Part shown: positions 1 to 8,282 of the stretch, piece after piece
Numbering within the stretch: position 1 is the first letter of the stretch
Layout: every line of letters starts with the position of its first letter
Origin: Colwellia sp. 20A7
Lineage (GTDB): Bacteria; Pseudomonadota; Gammaproteobacteria; Enterobacterales; Alteromonadaceae
Length of the DNA stretch: 64,000 bases
NCBI RefSeq assembly: GCF_009832865.1
Contig: NZ_CP047130.1
Span: forward strand, 1,736,001 to 1,800,000
Direction: 5' to 3'
Made by a program: the position numbers and the translations under genes
Notes under the pieces: generated by a model
Told to the model about the DNA's origin: nothing
Seen by the model: only the letters and a program-made list of their open reading frames with translations
Databases searched by the model: none

Positions 1-606
1 ACGTATCAGCAATATATTGTTCCCGGACTTTGTTGCATGATTATTTTATTCAATGGTATGCAAAGCTCTCTTTCTATGGTGTATGACAGAGAGATGGGTA
101 GTATGAAAGTATTATTGATGAGCCCATTACCCAGACCATTTTTATTGGGTAGCAAGTTAGTTGCTAGCGCATTATTGTCATTGTTACAGGTTGTTATTTT
201 CTTGTTTTTTGCCCAATTTGTTGATGTAGATATCCCGCTTATTGGCTATTTTACAGCGATACCAGCAATTTTCTTAGTGGCTTTTTTTCTTGGCTCACTC
301 GGCCTTATGTTGTCTAACCTTATTAAACAGTTAGAGAACTTTGCAGGTGTGATGAACTTTGTTATTTTTCCAATGTTCTTTTTATCAAGTGCGTTATACC
401 CTTTATGGAAGATGAAAGAAGCAAGCCTTTGGTTATATTGGCTATGTCAATTCAACCCATTTACTGCTTGTGTCGAGTTATTAAGGTTTGCGCTTTATGG
501 GGAAGTTGAACCGACTGCTTTAACTACTGTGATAATTGTAACAACCGTTGTATCATTTTTTGCGTTAATGAGCTTTAGGCCGCAACATGGTCGTAGTGGT
601 AAATAA
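1..606 (+). CDS. ABC-2 type transporter permease, 5' end outside window
   Basis: The reading frame is open from the first base, so the N-terminus lies outside the window; an internal ATG at 37 is not needed as a start. About 200 residues are visible, with four to five hydrophobic segments and the cytoplasmic motif MVYDREMGSMKVLLMSPLPR that follows a membrane segment in ABC-2 permeases. That motif resembles the permease found with PQQ-dependent alcohol dehydrogenases (PedC type), so an alcohol-oxidation or metal-uptake context to the left is possible but cannot be seen. It would be an inner-membrane subunit working with an ATPase encoded upstream. The family is clear; the substrate is not. Confidence 0.8.
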   Translation, partial: TYQQYIVPGLCCMIILFNGMQSSLSMVYDREMGSMKVLLMSPLPRPFLLGSKLVASALLSLLQVVIFLFFAQFVDVDIPLIGYFTAIPAIFLVAFFLGSLGLMLSNLIKQLENFAGVMNFVIFPMFFLSSALYPLWKMKEASLWLYWLCQFNPFTACVELLRFALYGEVEPTALTTVIIVTTVVSFFALMSFRPQHGRSGK

Positions 607-693
607 CTTAATTTCAGCAGACATAAACGCGTTAATTCACTTTATTAATGTATGCGTTGCAAATAAATACCAATACGGGAATATTTTTTATTG

Positions 694-725
694 AATAGCC
701 AACTATTTGGTCGGCTATTTTAATA
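694..725 (+). terminator. Probable terminator after the ABC permease
   Basis: The arms AATAGCC (694-700) and GGCTATT (713-719) form a stem with a 12-nt loop, followed by a short T-rich tract. It lies 90 bp after the permease stop. It also abuts the 3' end of the AraC relic, whose present stop codon falls inside it. Confidence 0.4.
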
Positions 726-903
726 CAACACTTTTATCATTAGGCATATGTTGATAATTACTATTAATATATAAGCTTTTCATTTCAGCGCCATATTGTG
801 TTGAAACAGTATGTTGATAGCCACATGGGAGCCAAACTGCATTTTCAGGAGGAATAAATAACCTTTCTCCAATCACGTCAACAATCAATACACCTGAGGT
901 TGC
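715..903 (-). pseudogene. AraC-type regulator, second fragment (cupin half)
   Basis: Reading the minus strand down from 903 gives ATSGVLIVDVIGERLFIPP and then NAVWLPCGYQHTVSTQYGAE, which is the second half of the sensory cupin domain of an AraC-family regulator. It continues in frame from the N-terminal fragment whose last codon is 6145-6143 (ending HTHKWHQLVYA). Joined, the two give a normal cupin start, so the DNA between them is an insertion. The frame ends at a TAG at 717-715. No DNA-binding HTH domain follows, so the 3' end of the gene was lost in a separate event. Confidence 0.8.
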
Positions 904-918
904 TGAGTTTCCTGTAAA

Positions 919-1242
919 TCAAAATACCATCTGTACTCTAGTGGGGGCTTTTGCTCTAACAGTATCAGATAGCAAAGTGAGCTCTCTTTCAAAGACATGT
1001 TTGTACATAAAAACAATTGAACATAATGCTAAGTTTTGAGTTGAAGATGTTACCTGCCTATTAACCGCTAAATAAGTGAGATAATTACTGACTTCTTGCT
1101 CTCCCATGTCCTTGGGGTGGCGTTTTTGGTTGAAGAGAATAAATCGTTTAATCCATAGTAAATACGTTTTTTCAGTTTGAATACTGTAATGCTTTGTACG
1201 GAGGATATGACGGATACTTTCAAGAAAAGGAGATGTAGACAT
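919..1242 (-). pseudogene. intI: Truncated integron integrase, N-terminal part only
   Basis: The product has 107 residues, against about 320 for a full IntI. It starts with SPFLESIRHILRTKHYSIQT and includes YLLWIKRFILFNQKRHP and YLAVNRQVTSSTQNLAL, the SAM-like core-binding domain typical of integron integrases. It stops just after RAKAPTRVQMVF, where family members go on to the catalytic domain with its Arg, His, Arg and Tyr residues; all of these are missing. The stop lies 15 bp from the junction with the AraC fragment, so the truncation coincides with the insertion edge. It is transcribed away from the cassettes, as expected. Inactive as a recombinase. Confidence 0.85.
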
Positions 1243-1257
1243 TTTTCAAACCCTTGT

Positions 1258-1277
1258 GACTATGTTTATATACAGTT
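1258..1277 (-). promoter_or_regulatory. LexA-like SOS box upstream of the intI remnant
   Basis: The bases CTATGTTTATATACAG (1260-1275) match the CTGT-N8-ACAG LexA operator with one mismatch in the left half, and flanking bases extend the match. The site lies 16-35 bp upstream of the integrase start codon. LexA control of integron integrases is well established. The downstream gene is now truncated, so this would be a relic. Confidence 0.5.
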
Positions 1278-1320
1278 TCGGTTTGAGGTAAATAAATATC
1301 AAATATTATATCAGCGGATA

Positions 1321-1340
1321 TTACTGAGAAGTCTCAGTAA
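1321..1340. repeat. Palindrome 1 in the intI-cassette intergenic region
   Basis: TTACTGAGA and TCTCAGTAA (9-bp perfect arms) flank a 2-nt AG centre. The same core recurs at 1417-1456 and 1542-1557. The region between integrase and first cassette should hold attI and the cassette promoter, so these could be protein-binding or recombination sites. Confidence 0.7.
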
Positions 1341-1416
1341 ATGACAATAAACAGGATTAACTCATTATGGTGATAGGTTAACCTTATGAAAAATATCAAT
1401 TTAATTGGTTTTATGG

Positions 1417-1456
1417 TAATTGGATATTACTGAGACTTCTCAGTAATATCCAATTA
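1417..1456. repeat. Palindrome 2, perfect 19-bp inverted repeat
   Basis: TAATTGGATATTACTGAGA (1417-1435) is followed by CT and the exact reverse complement (1438-1456). The 40-bp near-perfect palindrome contains the same ACTGAGA/TCTCAGT core as palindrome 1. There is no T-run after it, and its position upstream of the cassettes argues against a simple terminator. Confidence 0.8.
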
Positions 1457-1541
1457 TAAATATTTTCTTAAATTTTAATCTTTCTAATTCATTGAAATTA
1501 TGGAATATTAAGCGTTAATAAATTAATTTTATGGGACGGAC

Positions 1542-1557
1542 ATTACTGAGAAGTCTC
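1542..1557. repeat. Third copy of the palindrome core, one arm shortened
   Basis: ATTACTGAGA, then AG, then TCTC repeats the core of the two upstream palindromes, but the second arm ends after four bases. It lies about 35 bp before the GTG start of the first cassette gene. A GCGTTAAT stretch at 1512-1519, a possible attI/cassette junction, precedes it. Confidence 0.5.
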
Positions 1558-1590
1558 CATAATAAGCTGTTAGCATTACAAGGAGGTTTG

Positions 1591-1854
1591 GTGACAACAT
1601 CTAAAAAAGAACTACGGTTTCTTACAACCTATATGACTCTGCTGTTAGTTTTATTAAGTTCTGATTGGATATTATCTTTAATAGGTTTTGAATATAATAT
1701 ATGGACAGATCCTTTTGAATATAATATATGGTCAGATCCTTTTGATATTATTAAATTTATAATTAAGCTCATGACTATTTATCTTTTCTGTTTTATTGGT
1801 AATAAGTTTTTTAGTTGGTTGTATTCTGCATCACCACAAAAAACTAAAGAGTAA
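1591..1854 (+). CDS. Small membrane protein in the first integron cassette
   Basis: I do not recognise this gene. An in-frame ATG exists at 1531, but GTG at 1591 is preferred because AAGGAGG sits at 1580-1586 just upstream and the longer start would run through the palindrome copy at 1542. The product has 87 residues with two hydrophobic helices (about residues 8-30 and 55-75), so it is probably an inner-membrane protein. An internal duplication, FEYNIWTDPFEYNIWSDPF, comes from a 27-bp tandem repeat. It is the first gene rightward of the integrase remnant, as expected for an integron cassette. An IS110 element interrupts the DNA soon after its stop, probably within its attC. Confidence 0.55.
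   Translation: MTTSKKELRFLTTYMTLLLVLLSSDWILSLIGFEYNIWTDPFEYNIWSDPFDIIKFIIKLMTIYLFCFIGNKFFSWLYSASPQKTKE
1686..1739 (+). repeat. 27-bp tandem duplication inside the cassette gene
   Basis: Two 27-bp units (1686-1712 and 1713-1739) differ at one base (GGACAG versus GGTCAG). They keep the reading frame and duplicate a nine-residue loop between the two membrane helices. This is a recent slippage-type duplication. Confidence 0.85.
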
Positions 1855-1904
1855 ACTTGGCAGTTATTTAAAGTAAAGCTAACAAGAGACTATGGCGTCA
1901 ATAG

Positions 1905-3075
<1,171 letters not shown>

Positions 3076-3116
3076 TGTATTATCCATACAAGAAATTGAA
3101 CTAGGACAAAAAAACA

Positions 3117-3178
3117 GTTGGCTTTTGCTCCTTCGTCGCTTATTTTAGCCAACAATTTTTTGCCTGTTAATTGGGCGT
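3117..3178. repeat. attC-like 3' part / dispersed palindromic repeat copy
   Basis: GTTGGCT (3117-3123) and AGCCAAC (3147-3153) bracket a 23-nt loop. AATTTTTTGCC, a small GCC/GGC hairpin and GGCGTTGG follow. The layout resembles the 3' part of the attC near 4975-5069, which has ACTATTTTTTGCC and then GCGTTAGGC. The stem and loop also match a chromosomal repeat at 36657-36705. It may be the attC remainder of the cassette split by the IS110 element, or a copy of a repeat family targeted by IS110 elements. Confidence 0.5.
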
Positions 3179-3179
3179 T

Positions 3180-3500
3180 GGTATGACTCCCCACGTCAAG
3201 TTAAATACACTGATCCTTATTCACTAATTTAAGAATCCTTTATATTCACTTCTATGATTAAGTGAGTTAACGCATAGAATGAAGCAAGTAATTTCGTCGG
3301 TTATCATGCTGATATTCGTGGATTATTAACCTATTGGTTAACAGCGCCTACCTTACTCATTTCGTCGTGACACCTGTCTTCAGTCTATGTTCGTGGTTCA
3401 ATAGCCGTTAGGCTATTGCCATCCTAACGCCGTCGGTGGTTGTGCCACACCCGATGCTTGATCCCATGCGCTAACTCAAAACTCTTCTCTATTAAAATAT
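3180..3500. other. Non-coding stretch downstream of the IS1111-type relic
   Basis: I see no gene here. It lies downstream of the minus-strand IS1111-type transposase fragment, where IS1111 elements keep their bridge RNA. It contains a perfect hairpin CAATAGCC-GTTA-GGCTATTG (3399-3418), then CCTAACGCC and GC-rich inverted stretches near 3430-3460. It may be the 3' end of that element. Confidence 0.35.
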
Positions 3501-3710
3501 TCATGCAGGCATCCTTGCTAAACGTAACTTCACATCAATGACAGGCAAGACAACTTCTCGTGATATTGCCCAAATATAGGCTATCATTTCTCTGGCGATA
3601 GCCGTAACAACCACATTACGATGCTTACCTTTGTGCATTAACCGGTTATACCTGCGACATAGCCTTAATTGCGCTTGCCATGCCATATCTATGACCTGAT
3701 CTTCCCCCGA
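3501..3710 (-). pseudogene. IS1111-type transposase, C-terminal remnant
   Basis: The visible product contains QVIDMAWQAQLRLCRRYNRL, then HKGKHRNVVVTAIAREMIAY and IWAI, the C-terminal tail of IS1111-subgroup transposases. Only about 70 residues remain of roughly 340, so the gene is a remnant. The reading frame upstream of residue 9 (above 3697) runs into what looks like the end of another IS, so the true junction is near 3697-3710. IS1111-attC elements are known to insert into attC sites, which fits its place inside an integron array. Confidence 0.75.
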
Positions 3711-3769
3711 TAAAACGGACACCAAAATCTAACTAAAGATGAGGTGTTACATGACTAAGGAAGACTACA
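3697..3769 (+). mobile_element. Possible IS3-like left-end remnant
   Basis: The block TGATCTTCCCCCGATAAAAC then GGACACC (3697-3723) looks like an IS3-family terminus, followed by GAGGTG and an ATG at 3751 opening a nine-codon frame (MTKEDYSGR). A similar CTAACTA, GAGGTGTTAC, ATG arrangement recurs at 5803-5826. The short frame overlaps the GTG start of the next gene. This is an impression from end-like sequence only; no transposase remains. Confidence 0.25.
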
Positions 3770-4972
3770 GTGGCAGGTAAGCTCGATAAAGTTGACAAAG
3801 CTTTTGCTTTTTTCAAAATATACTCAAACAACGCTACTTCTTTCAAATTAGATGAGTTAGCTAAAAATACTGGTTGGGGTCTTTCAACAGTACAAACGTA
3901 TAGTACTAAAAGGTGGTCTACATTTCTTAAGAAATCAAAAAGCTCCTTTTCAGTTGATAAATCTTTCAATAAATTTAATAAGAATACTTTTCGTCAACAT
4001 CATAGTCAGAAATATTCTGTAAAGAAATTCTTCTATCAACTATTAGTCGATAAAGCCGTAACAGCGTGTGTTTCCGCAATTGAAATTTATAATAAACCCG
4101 ACTTCAAATTTAGAGAAGAAAGTTTTTCGATTCTAATGATAAATGCTTGGGAGCTTTTACTTAAAGCCAAACTACTAGCAGATAATGACGACGATAAAGA
4201 GGCTATATATTTCAAGAATAAAGGAAGTATTGTCACAACTGCCTCTGGCAACCCAAAAACAATTTCAATTTCAAAAGCAATAAACCTACTAGAATCAGCC
4301 GGTATCTTAAAGAAGGTTGTTAGTGACAACGTAAGATTACTTATTGAGATTCGTGATGAGTCTGTACATTTTATTCATAACGATATGTCGTTAGCTGTAA
4401 AGGTACAATCTATTGGTATGGCGTCATTAAAAAACTTTATGACATTAACTATGGACTGGTTTGGTTTCGATTTTAAAAAATATAATTTCTATTTAATGCC
4501 TGTGTCATTCTTTCATCTATCTGACGTGGAAAGCTTTAGCATTGATAATAATTCAAAGGACAACTTAGTCAAACATCTTAATAAAGTTGAAAAGTCACAT
4601 GAAAATGATGACGATCCTCAATTTAGTGTTTCGTTAAAACTTGAAACTAAACTGGTAAAAACAACCTCAGATGAAGCGGTTCAATTCAGAGCGACAGATG
4701 ATCCTAACGCTCCTGAAATCAAAATATCAGAAGAAGATGTGTTAAAAAACTACCCTTATACTTATCAAAGCCTTTGCGATGTTTTAAGGAAACGATATGG
4801 AAACTACAAACAAAACAAGCAGTTTAATCAACTGATGAGAGACCTTAAAATTAAGGGTGATGAATTCTGTAAAGAAAGAAGACTAGAGCCTGATAATCCT
4901 AAAAGTATATATAAAATTTTCTACCATAGTAGAATTGTAGAGGAGTTTGATAAGCATTATCAGCGTAAATAG
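3770..4972 (+). CDS. DUF3644 protein with HEPN-like R-x4-H motif, integron cassette
   Basis: The product has 400 residues. Residues 20-55 look like a helix-turn-helix (KLDELAKNTGWGLSTVQTYS). Residues 85-235 carry the DUF3644 core: REESFSILMINAWELLLKAK at 115-134, an NVRLLIEIRDESVHF stretch near 187-201, and a segment SIGMASLKNFMTLTMDWF. R195 and H200 in RDESVH form the R-x4-H motif of HEPN ribonucleases. The C-terminal 100 residues are basic and could bind nucleic acid. The start is GTG, with TAAGGA about 8 nt upstream; a nine-codon frame from ATG 3751 overlaps it and may couple translation. It is followed closely by an attC-like site, so it is a cassette gene. A toxin or antiphage role is inferred from the HEPN motif and cassette setting, not shown. 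Confidence 0.75.
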   Translation: MAGKLDKVDKAFAFFKIYSNNATSFKLDELAKNTGWGLSTVQTYSTKRWSTFLKKSKSSFSVDKSFNKFNKNTFRQHHSQKYSVKKFFYQLLVDKAVTACVSAIEIYNKPDFKFREESFSILMINAWELLLKAKLLADNDDDKEAIYFKNKGSIVTTASGNPKTISISKAINLLESAGILKKVVSDNVRLLIEIRDESVHFIHNDMSLAVKVQSIGMASLKNFMTLTMDWFGFDFKKYNFYLMPVSFFHLSDVESFSIDNNSKDNLVKHLNKVEKSHENDDDPQFSVSLKLETKLVKTTSDEAVQFRATDDPNAPEIKISEEDVLKNYPYTYQSLCDVLRKRYGNYKQNKQFNQLMRDLKIKGDEFCKERRLEPDNPKSIYKIFYHSRIVEEFDKHYQRK

Positions 4973-4974
4973 TC

Positions 4975-5069
4975 ATGTAAGTTGCTCAAAAGGGCAACAA
5001 ACAGCTTGCTGTTTTCGTGCCTCAAACATTATAGCAAACTATTTTTTGCCTCTTAGCAAAGCGTTAGGC
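4975..5069 (+). repeat. attC recombination site of the DUF3644 cassette
   Basis: It begins just after the DUF3644 stop and ends with GCGTTAGGC (5061-5069), whose GTTAGGC is a perfect GTTRRRY core; the cassette junction is G/TT at 5063-5064. Upstream there is an imperfect fold with TTGC/GCAA stems and the stretch AACTATTTTTTGCC. The 5' core is less clear: GGGCAAC fits RYYYAAC poorly. The next gene starts 35 bp after the core, as in a cassette. Confidence 0.6.
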
Positions 5070-5103
5070 TAAATATTTCGACCATCGCACTCCGAGGATA
5101 AAC

Positions 5104-5658
5104 ATGACTGAAAAGCAGTTCGAAAAATTAAAATACTACGTGATTGCAGTTACTGTATTTTTCGTAGCTGGACATCTGTTGTGGGAGCATTTGAATGGTG
5201 GAATATTGAGCCATCACTTGATGCACCATCCTGGTTATCCTTTAATATCAAACTGGTGGGGGGTATTAATCCTCCCATTCTTGGCTTGGCTTTCTATAGT
5301 GCGGATAAAGAAGCGTATAACTCTTCAACCTAGTGACGCGCCTGAGAGAGCAAAGATTTTACGAGCCGTACTCATCGGTTTTTTTGGCATGCTGGTCTTG
5401 AGTCTTGTACAGTCAGTCAGTGTTATTTTTGGCTACGAGAACGTTGCAATGTACTTGTCGTTAGGGCTGGTAGTAGTCGGTTTGTTCCTGCCTATATACA
5501 AAGCGGAGTGTATTTTTGGTTATGTATTTGGCTCAATAGTTTTTACTGGAGCAGTAATTCCACTTATAGGTATATTGGTAATTGCGGGGATTTCATGGTT
5601 TTCTCACCTATGTATAAAGCCATTAGTTTTTCGAGTTCTTAGGGCGCAACCGCAGTAG
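5104..5658 (+). CDS. Cassette-encoded membrane protein of unknown function
   Basis: I do not recognise the family. The product has 184 residues and about five hydrophobic segments (near residues 10-28, 48-64, 88-108, 112-130 and 138-165), joined by a short basic cytoplasmic loop (IVRIKKRI) and a polar loop (PSDAPERAK). A His-rich stretch, LSHHLMHH, lies between segments one and two and could be a metal site. ATG at 5104 is preceded by GAGGA. The gene is flanked by an attC core at 5063-5069 and another attC-like site at 5663-5740, so it is a complete cassette. Base composition is richer in GC near the 3' end than in neighbouring genes, consistent with foreign origin. Confidence 0.65.
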   Translation: MTEKQFEKLKYYVIAVTVFFVAGHLLWEHLNGGILSHHLMHHPGYPLISNWWGVLILPFLAWLSIVRIKKRITLQPSDAPERAKILRAVLIGFFGMLVLSLVQSVSVIFGYENVAMYLSLGLVVVGLFLPIYKAECIFGYVFGSIVFTGAVIPLIGILVIAGISWFSHLCIKPLVFRVLRAQPQ

Positions 5659-5662
5659 TCTA

Positions 5663-5740
5663 GGCTAACAACCCACGTCATTCGGGGCCTGTGACCCCTG
5701 CGACGCTCACAAGTTCGCGCGCATGCGCGAGGCGTTATCG
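5663..5740 (+). repeat. GC-rich attC-like site after the membrane-protein cassette
   Basis: GGCTAAC (5663-5669) and GCGTTATCG (5732-5740) resemble the outer cores. Between them an imperfect stem CGTC-ATTC-GGGG / CCCC-TGC-GACG and a GCGCGCATGCGCG stretch fold back. The site is far richer in GC than the surrounding DNA, so it probably came with the cassette from another host. The last core deviates from GTTRRRY. Confidence 0.55.
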
Positions 5741-6143
5741 ATACAAGATCTAATCCAATACATTGATTAGGACTTAGTGTAGTGGCATAGTTAATTTGGC
5801 CACCTAACTAGAGGTGTTACAATGAATTTATTTGGGAACTCAGCCACAGTATGAATGCTTGAGTATTCAGGATTTGACAACAGAGGGTGGTTACTTTTAG
5901 TTTACAGTCGATAGTGTAAGTGCGAATTGAATATTTATGCAACTTTAAGTCGTTTGAACCGTCTTGTTATTTAAGGCATAAGTTATGAATAGCGCTATTG
6001 TTCTTAGTATTACAATCCTACTAGTTATGAAAATTTATTGTTGTTTATTGTTCACGTCCCCTCCGTCTGAAGCGACGCGCTTCACTCAATGTTGATTAAC
6101 GGACATTGACAACTTACTCTTCAATTTGTATCTATCAGGGAAA
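5741..6143. other. Right end of the integron insert, no convincing gene
   Basis: An IS-like stretch at 5778-5826 (GTAGTGGCATAGTTAATTTG, CTAACTAGAGGTGTTAC, ATG) resembles the remnant at 3697-3769. A 36-codon frame at 5985-6095 (MNSAIVLSITILLV and onward) has one hydrophobic stretch, but I cannot support it as a gene. The insert ends at the AraC fragment at 6145. Confidence 0.3.
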
Positions 6144-6304
6144 GCATATACTAGTTGATGCCATTTATGTGTATGTATTGGGAAGTAGTGTTTTGCTGGT
6201 ATATGTTGTTGTCGAACAAACACATCGCGCGGTAGGTTTTCTAAATCAAGTAATTTAAGTTGATTACTCTTTAATTTACGAGAGACAGTTGGCATTTTTT
6301 TCAC
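6144..6304 (-). pseudogene. AraC-type regulator, N-terminal fragment
   Basis: Translation starts at ATG 6304 and gives LENLPRDVFVRQQHIPAKHY then FPIHTHKWHQLVYA, the opening strands of an AraC-family cupin sensor. From residue 55 on (FPDRYKLKS, to a stop at 6086) the sequence is foreign. The missing continuation is at 903-715. The gene is divergent from the MFS transporter at 6403 with about 100 bp between them, so it probably once controlled that transporter. Confidence 0.8.
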
Positions 6305-6402
6305 ATTTTGAGGCTTTATCTGTATATATTGTCATAATGTATAGAGATAGTTTTTTTATTATTCGTTATTCTACGGTATAAGATTTTAATCTGTGATGTT
6401 GT

Positions 6403-7617
6403 ATGAAATTATCAGAACAATTTAAAGTTCAATTTGCCTGTGTACTTGGTGGCGTAATTACTGTTGGTATCGCGAGATTTGCCTATACACCAATGCTACC
6501 TGAAATGGTTGAAGATATTGGCCTTACTGAGACGGTTGCAGGTTTTCTCGCTGCAGCAAACTATGCCGGATATTTATCTGGTGCACTACTGATTTCACTT
6601 ATTCACAATCTTCAATTAAAAGTTAAATTATACCGTTATGGCTTGATGGCAGCAGTCTTTACTACACTATGCATGGCGGCGACCACGCATGAGTGGTTAT
6701 GGTACTTATTACGCTATATTTCTGGCTTAAGCAGTGCTGCAGGTATTTTATTGGGGGCTGGATTATTAATGCATTGGCTCAGACATAACAATGCAAAAGC
6801 TGAACTAGGTATTTTCTTTTCAAGCTTAGGTATTGGTATTGTTTTGACGGCAATTACTGCCCAGTTAATTAAAGTTGAATATACTTGGGATGAACAGTGG
6901 GTTATTTATGGTTTGCTGTCTTTATTGCTTATTCTTCCTGTGATGTATTGGTTTCCTGATTTTTTTAAATCGACAACTAGTACAGAACACTCTGAGCACA
7001 AAGAAACTCAATCTCCCCCTTCAAAAAAATTCTTGTTAACCTTACAAGCCGCTTATTTTTGTGCAGGTTTTGGCTATGTAGTCACGGCTACATTTTTGAT
7101 TGCAATCGTTGAATTACTTCCTGGTATGAAAGGGCTGGGTTGGGGTGTTTGGTTATTAGTAGGCATTGCTGCTGCACCAGGATGTTGGTTGTGGGATATT
7201 TACGTAAGAAAGGTAGGTCTTTGGTCATCGTTGTTTCAAGCATATATTTTAAATATGACCAGCACCGCTTTGCTTTTGTGTGATCCGTCGCCAGCAATAA
7301 TTTCTATTAGTGCAATTATATATGGTTTAAGTTTTATTGGTATTGTGAGTATGACATTGTCAATGATAGGTCGGTTGTATCCAGACAACTCGTCTAGATC
7401 GATGAGTCATCTAACATTCAGTTACGGACTGGCACAGGTTATTGCACCTGCGTTAGTTGGGGTTATTGCTGAAAAAAATGAAAGTTTCACTGATGGGTTG
7501 ATAATCACAGTAGTGGTGATGTTAATAGGAATTGGTTTATTGGCACGAGCGGTAATATTATTGAAAGAAGAAAAATGTGAACAGTTATCACAAGTTAATG
7601 GTTCTAAAACCACTTAA
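6403..7617 (+). CDS. MFS transporter, YbfB/YjiJ family
   Basis: The 404-residue product has about twelve hydrophobic segments. The N-terminus, VLGGVITVGIARFAYTPMLP, with the following MVEDIGLTETVAGFLAAANY, is characteristic of the YbfB/YjiJ (MFS_4) group of inner-membrane permeases, whose substrates are mostly unknown. A hydrophilic loop of about 30 residues (DFFKSTTSTEHSEHKETQSP) separates the two six-helix halves, as is usual for the superfamily. The gene lies divergently from a broken AraC regulator, its likely former controller; with the regulator dead, expression may be constitutive or silent. Full length; the family is well supported and the substrate unknown. Confidence 0.85.
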   Translation: MKLSEQFKVQFACVLGGVITVGIARFAYTPMLPEMVEDIGLTETVAGFLAAANYAGYLSGALLISLIHNLQLKVKLYRYGLMAAVFTTLCMAATTHEWLWYLLRYISGLSSAAGILLGAGLLMHWLRHNNAKAELGIFFSSLGIGIVLTAITAQLIKVEYTWDEQWVIYGLLSLLLILPVMYWFPDFFKSTTSTEHSEHKETQSPPSKKFLLTLQAAYFCAGFGYVVTATFLIAIVELLPGMKGLGWGVWLLVGIAAAPGCWLWDIYVRKVGLWSSLFQAYILNMTSTALLLCDPSPAIISISAIIYGLSFIGIVSMTLSMIGRLYPDNSSRSMSHLTFSYGLAQVIAPALVGVIAEKNESFTDGLIITVVVMLIGIGLLARAVILLKEEKCEQLSQVNGSKTT

Positions 7618-7793
7618 GTAGTTCTTGGTTATAGCTCGAGTATCGCCCAGGTATAATTCAAATATGGCGCTAAAATAGTGGATAAAAATCAATAAATTAT
7701 TTATTTAGCAGGTAAGGTGATGAAATCGTACCTGCTTATTTATAACTAAATCAGTGAATTATTATATGTAAAAATAAAGACGTCGCGTGAATA

Positions 7794-8282
7794 TTAACTC
7801 TCTTTTGCAAAATCGATAAGTGTTTGACCTGACATGCGATAACCAACCCATTCATCTTGTGATTGGGCACCAATTGATTGGTAAAAATCACGGGAAGGTT
7901 TATTCCAGTCTAAGCAACTCCATTCAAATCTACCACAATTATTATCGACAGCAATTTTAGCCATTGTTTTAAGTAGTAGCTTTCCGCCACCTTTACCTCT
8001 GTGTTCTAAAGAAATGTATAGATCCTCTAAATAAAGCCCTGATTTCGCCAACCATGTTGAATAGTTATAAAAGTAAATAGCTATCCCAATGGCGTGATCG
8101 CCTTGCATGCAAATTAATGCACTAACATGACTATTTTCAGCAAAAATTGACTGCTTAATGGTATCTTCAGTTGCTAACACTTCATGCTCAGCTTTTTCAT
8201 AAATAGCCAGTTCACGAATAAAATGTAAGATTAATGCTGCATCTTTTGTTTCAGCTTTACGGACGGTTAATTTTTCCATCAT
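7794..8282 (-). CDS. GNAT N-acetyltransferase, diamine/thialysine type
   Basis: The 162-residue product begins MEKLTVRKAETKDAALILHF and carries the GNAT acetyl-CoA loop in LEHRGKGGGKLLLKTMAKIA, then FEWSCLDWNKPSRDFYQSIG, which is typical of the spermidine/spermine or thialysine acetyltransferase branch. It probably acetylates small polyamine-like or lysine-analogue amines in the cytoplasm. AAGGAG precedes two consecutive ATG codons; spacing favours the second (8279) slightly. It is monocistronic, convergent with the MFS gene. The substrate is inferred from family only. Confidence 0.8.
   Translation of the reverse strand: MMEKLTVRKAETKDAALILHFIRELAIYEKAEHEVLATEDTIKQSIFAENSHVSALICMQGDHAIGIAIYFYNYSTWLAKSGLYLEDLYISLEHRGKGGGKLLLKTMAKIAVDNNCGRFEWSCLDWNKPSRDFYQSIGAQSQDEWVGYRMSGQTLIDFAKES

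Noticed and set aside
1531..1590. Upstream ATG start for the first cassette gene
   Set aside because: It would translate through a palindrome copy; the GTG at 1591 has a perfect ribosome site.
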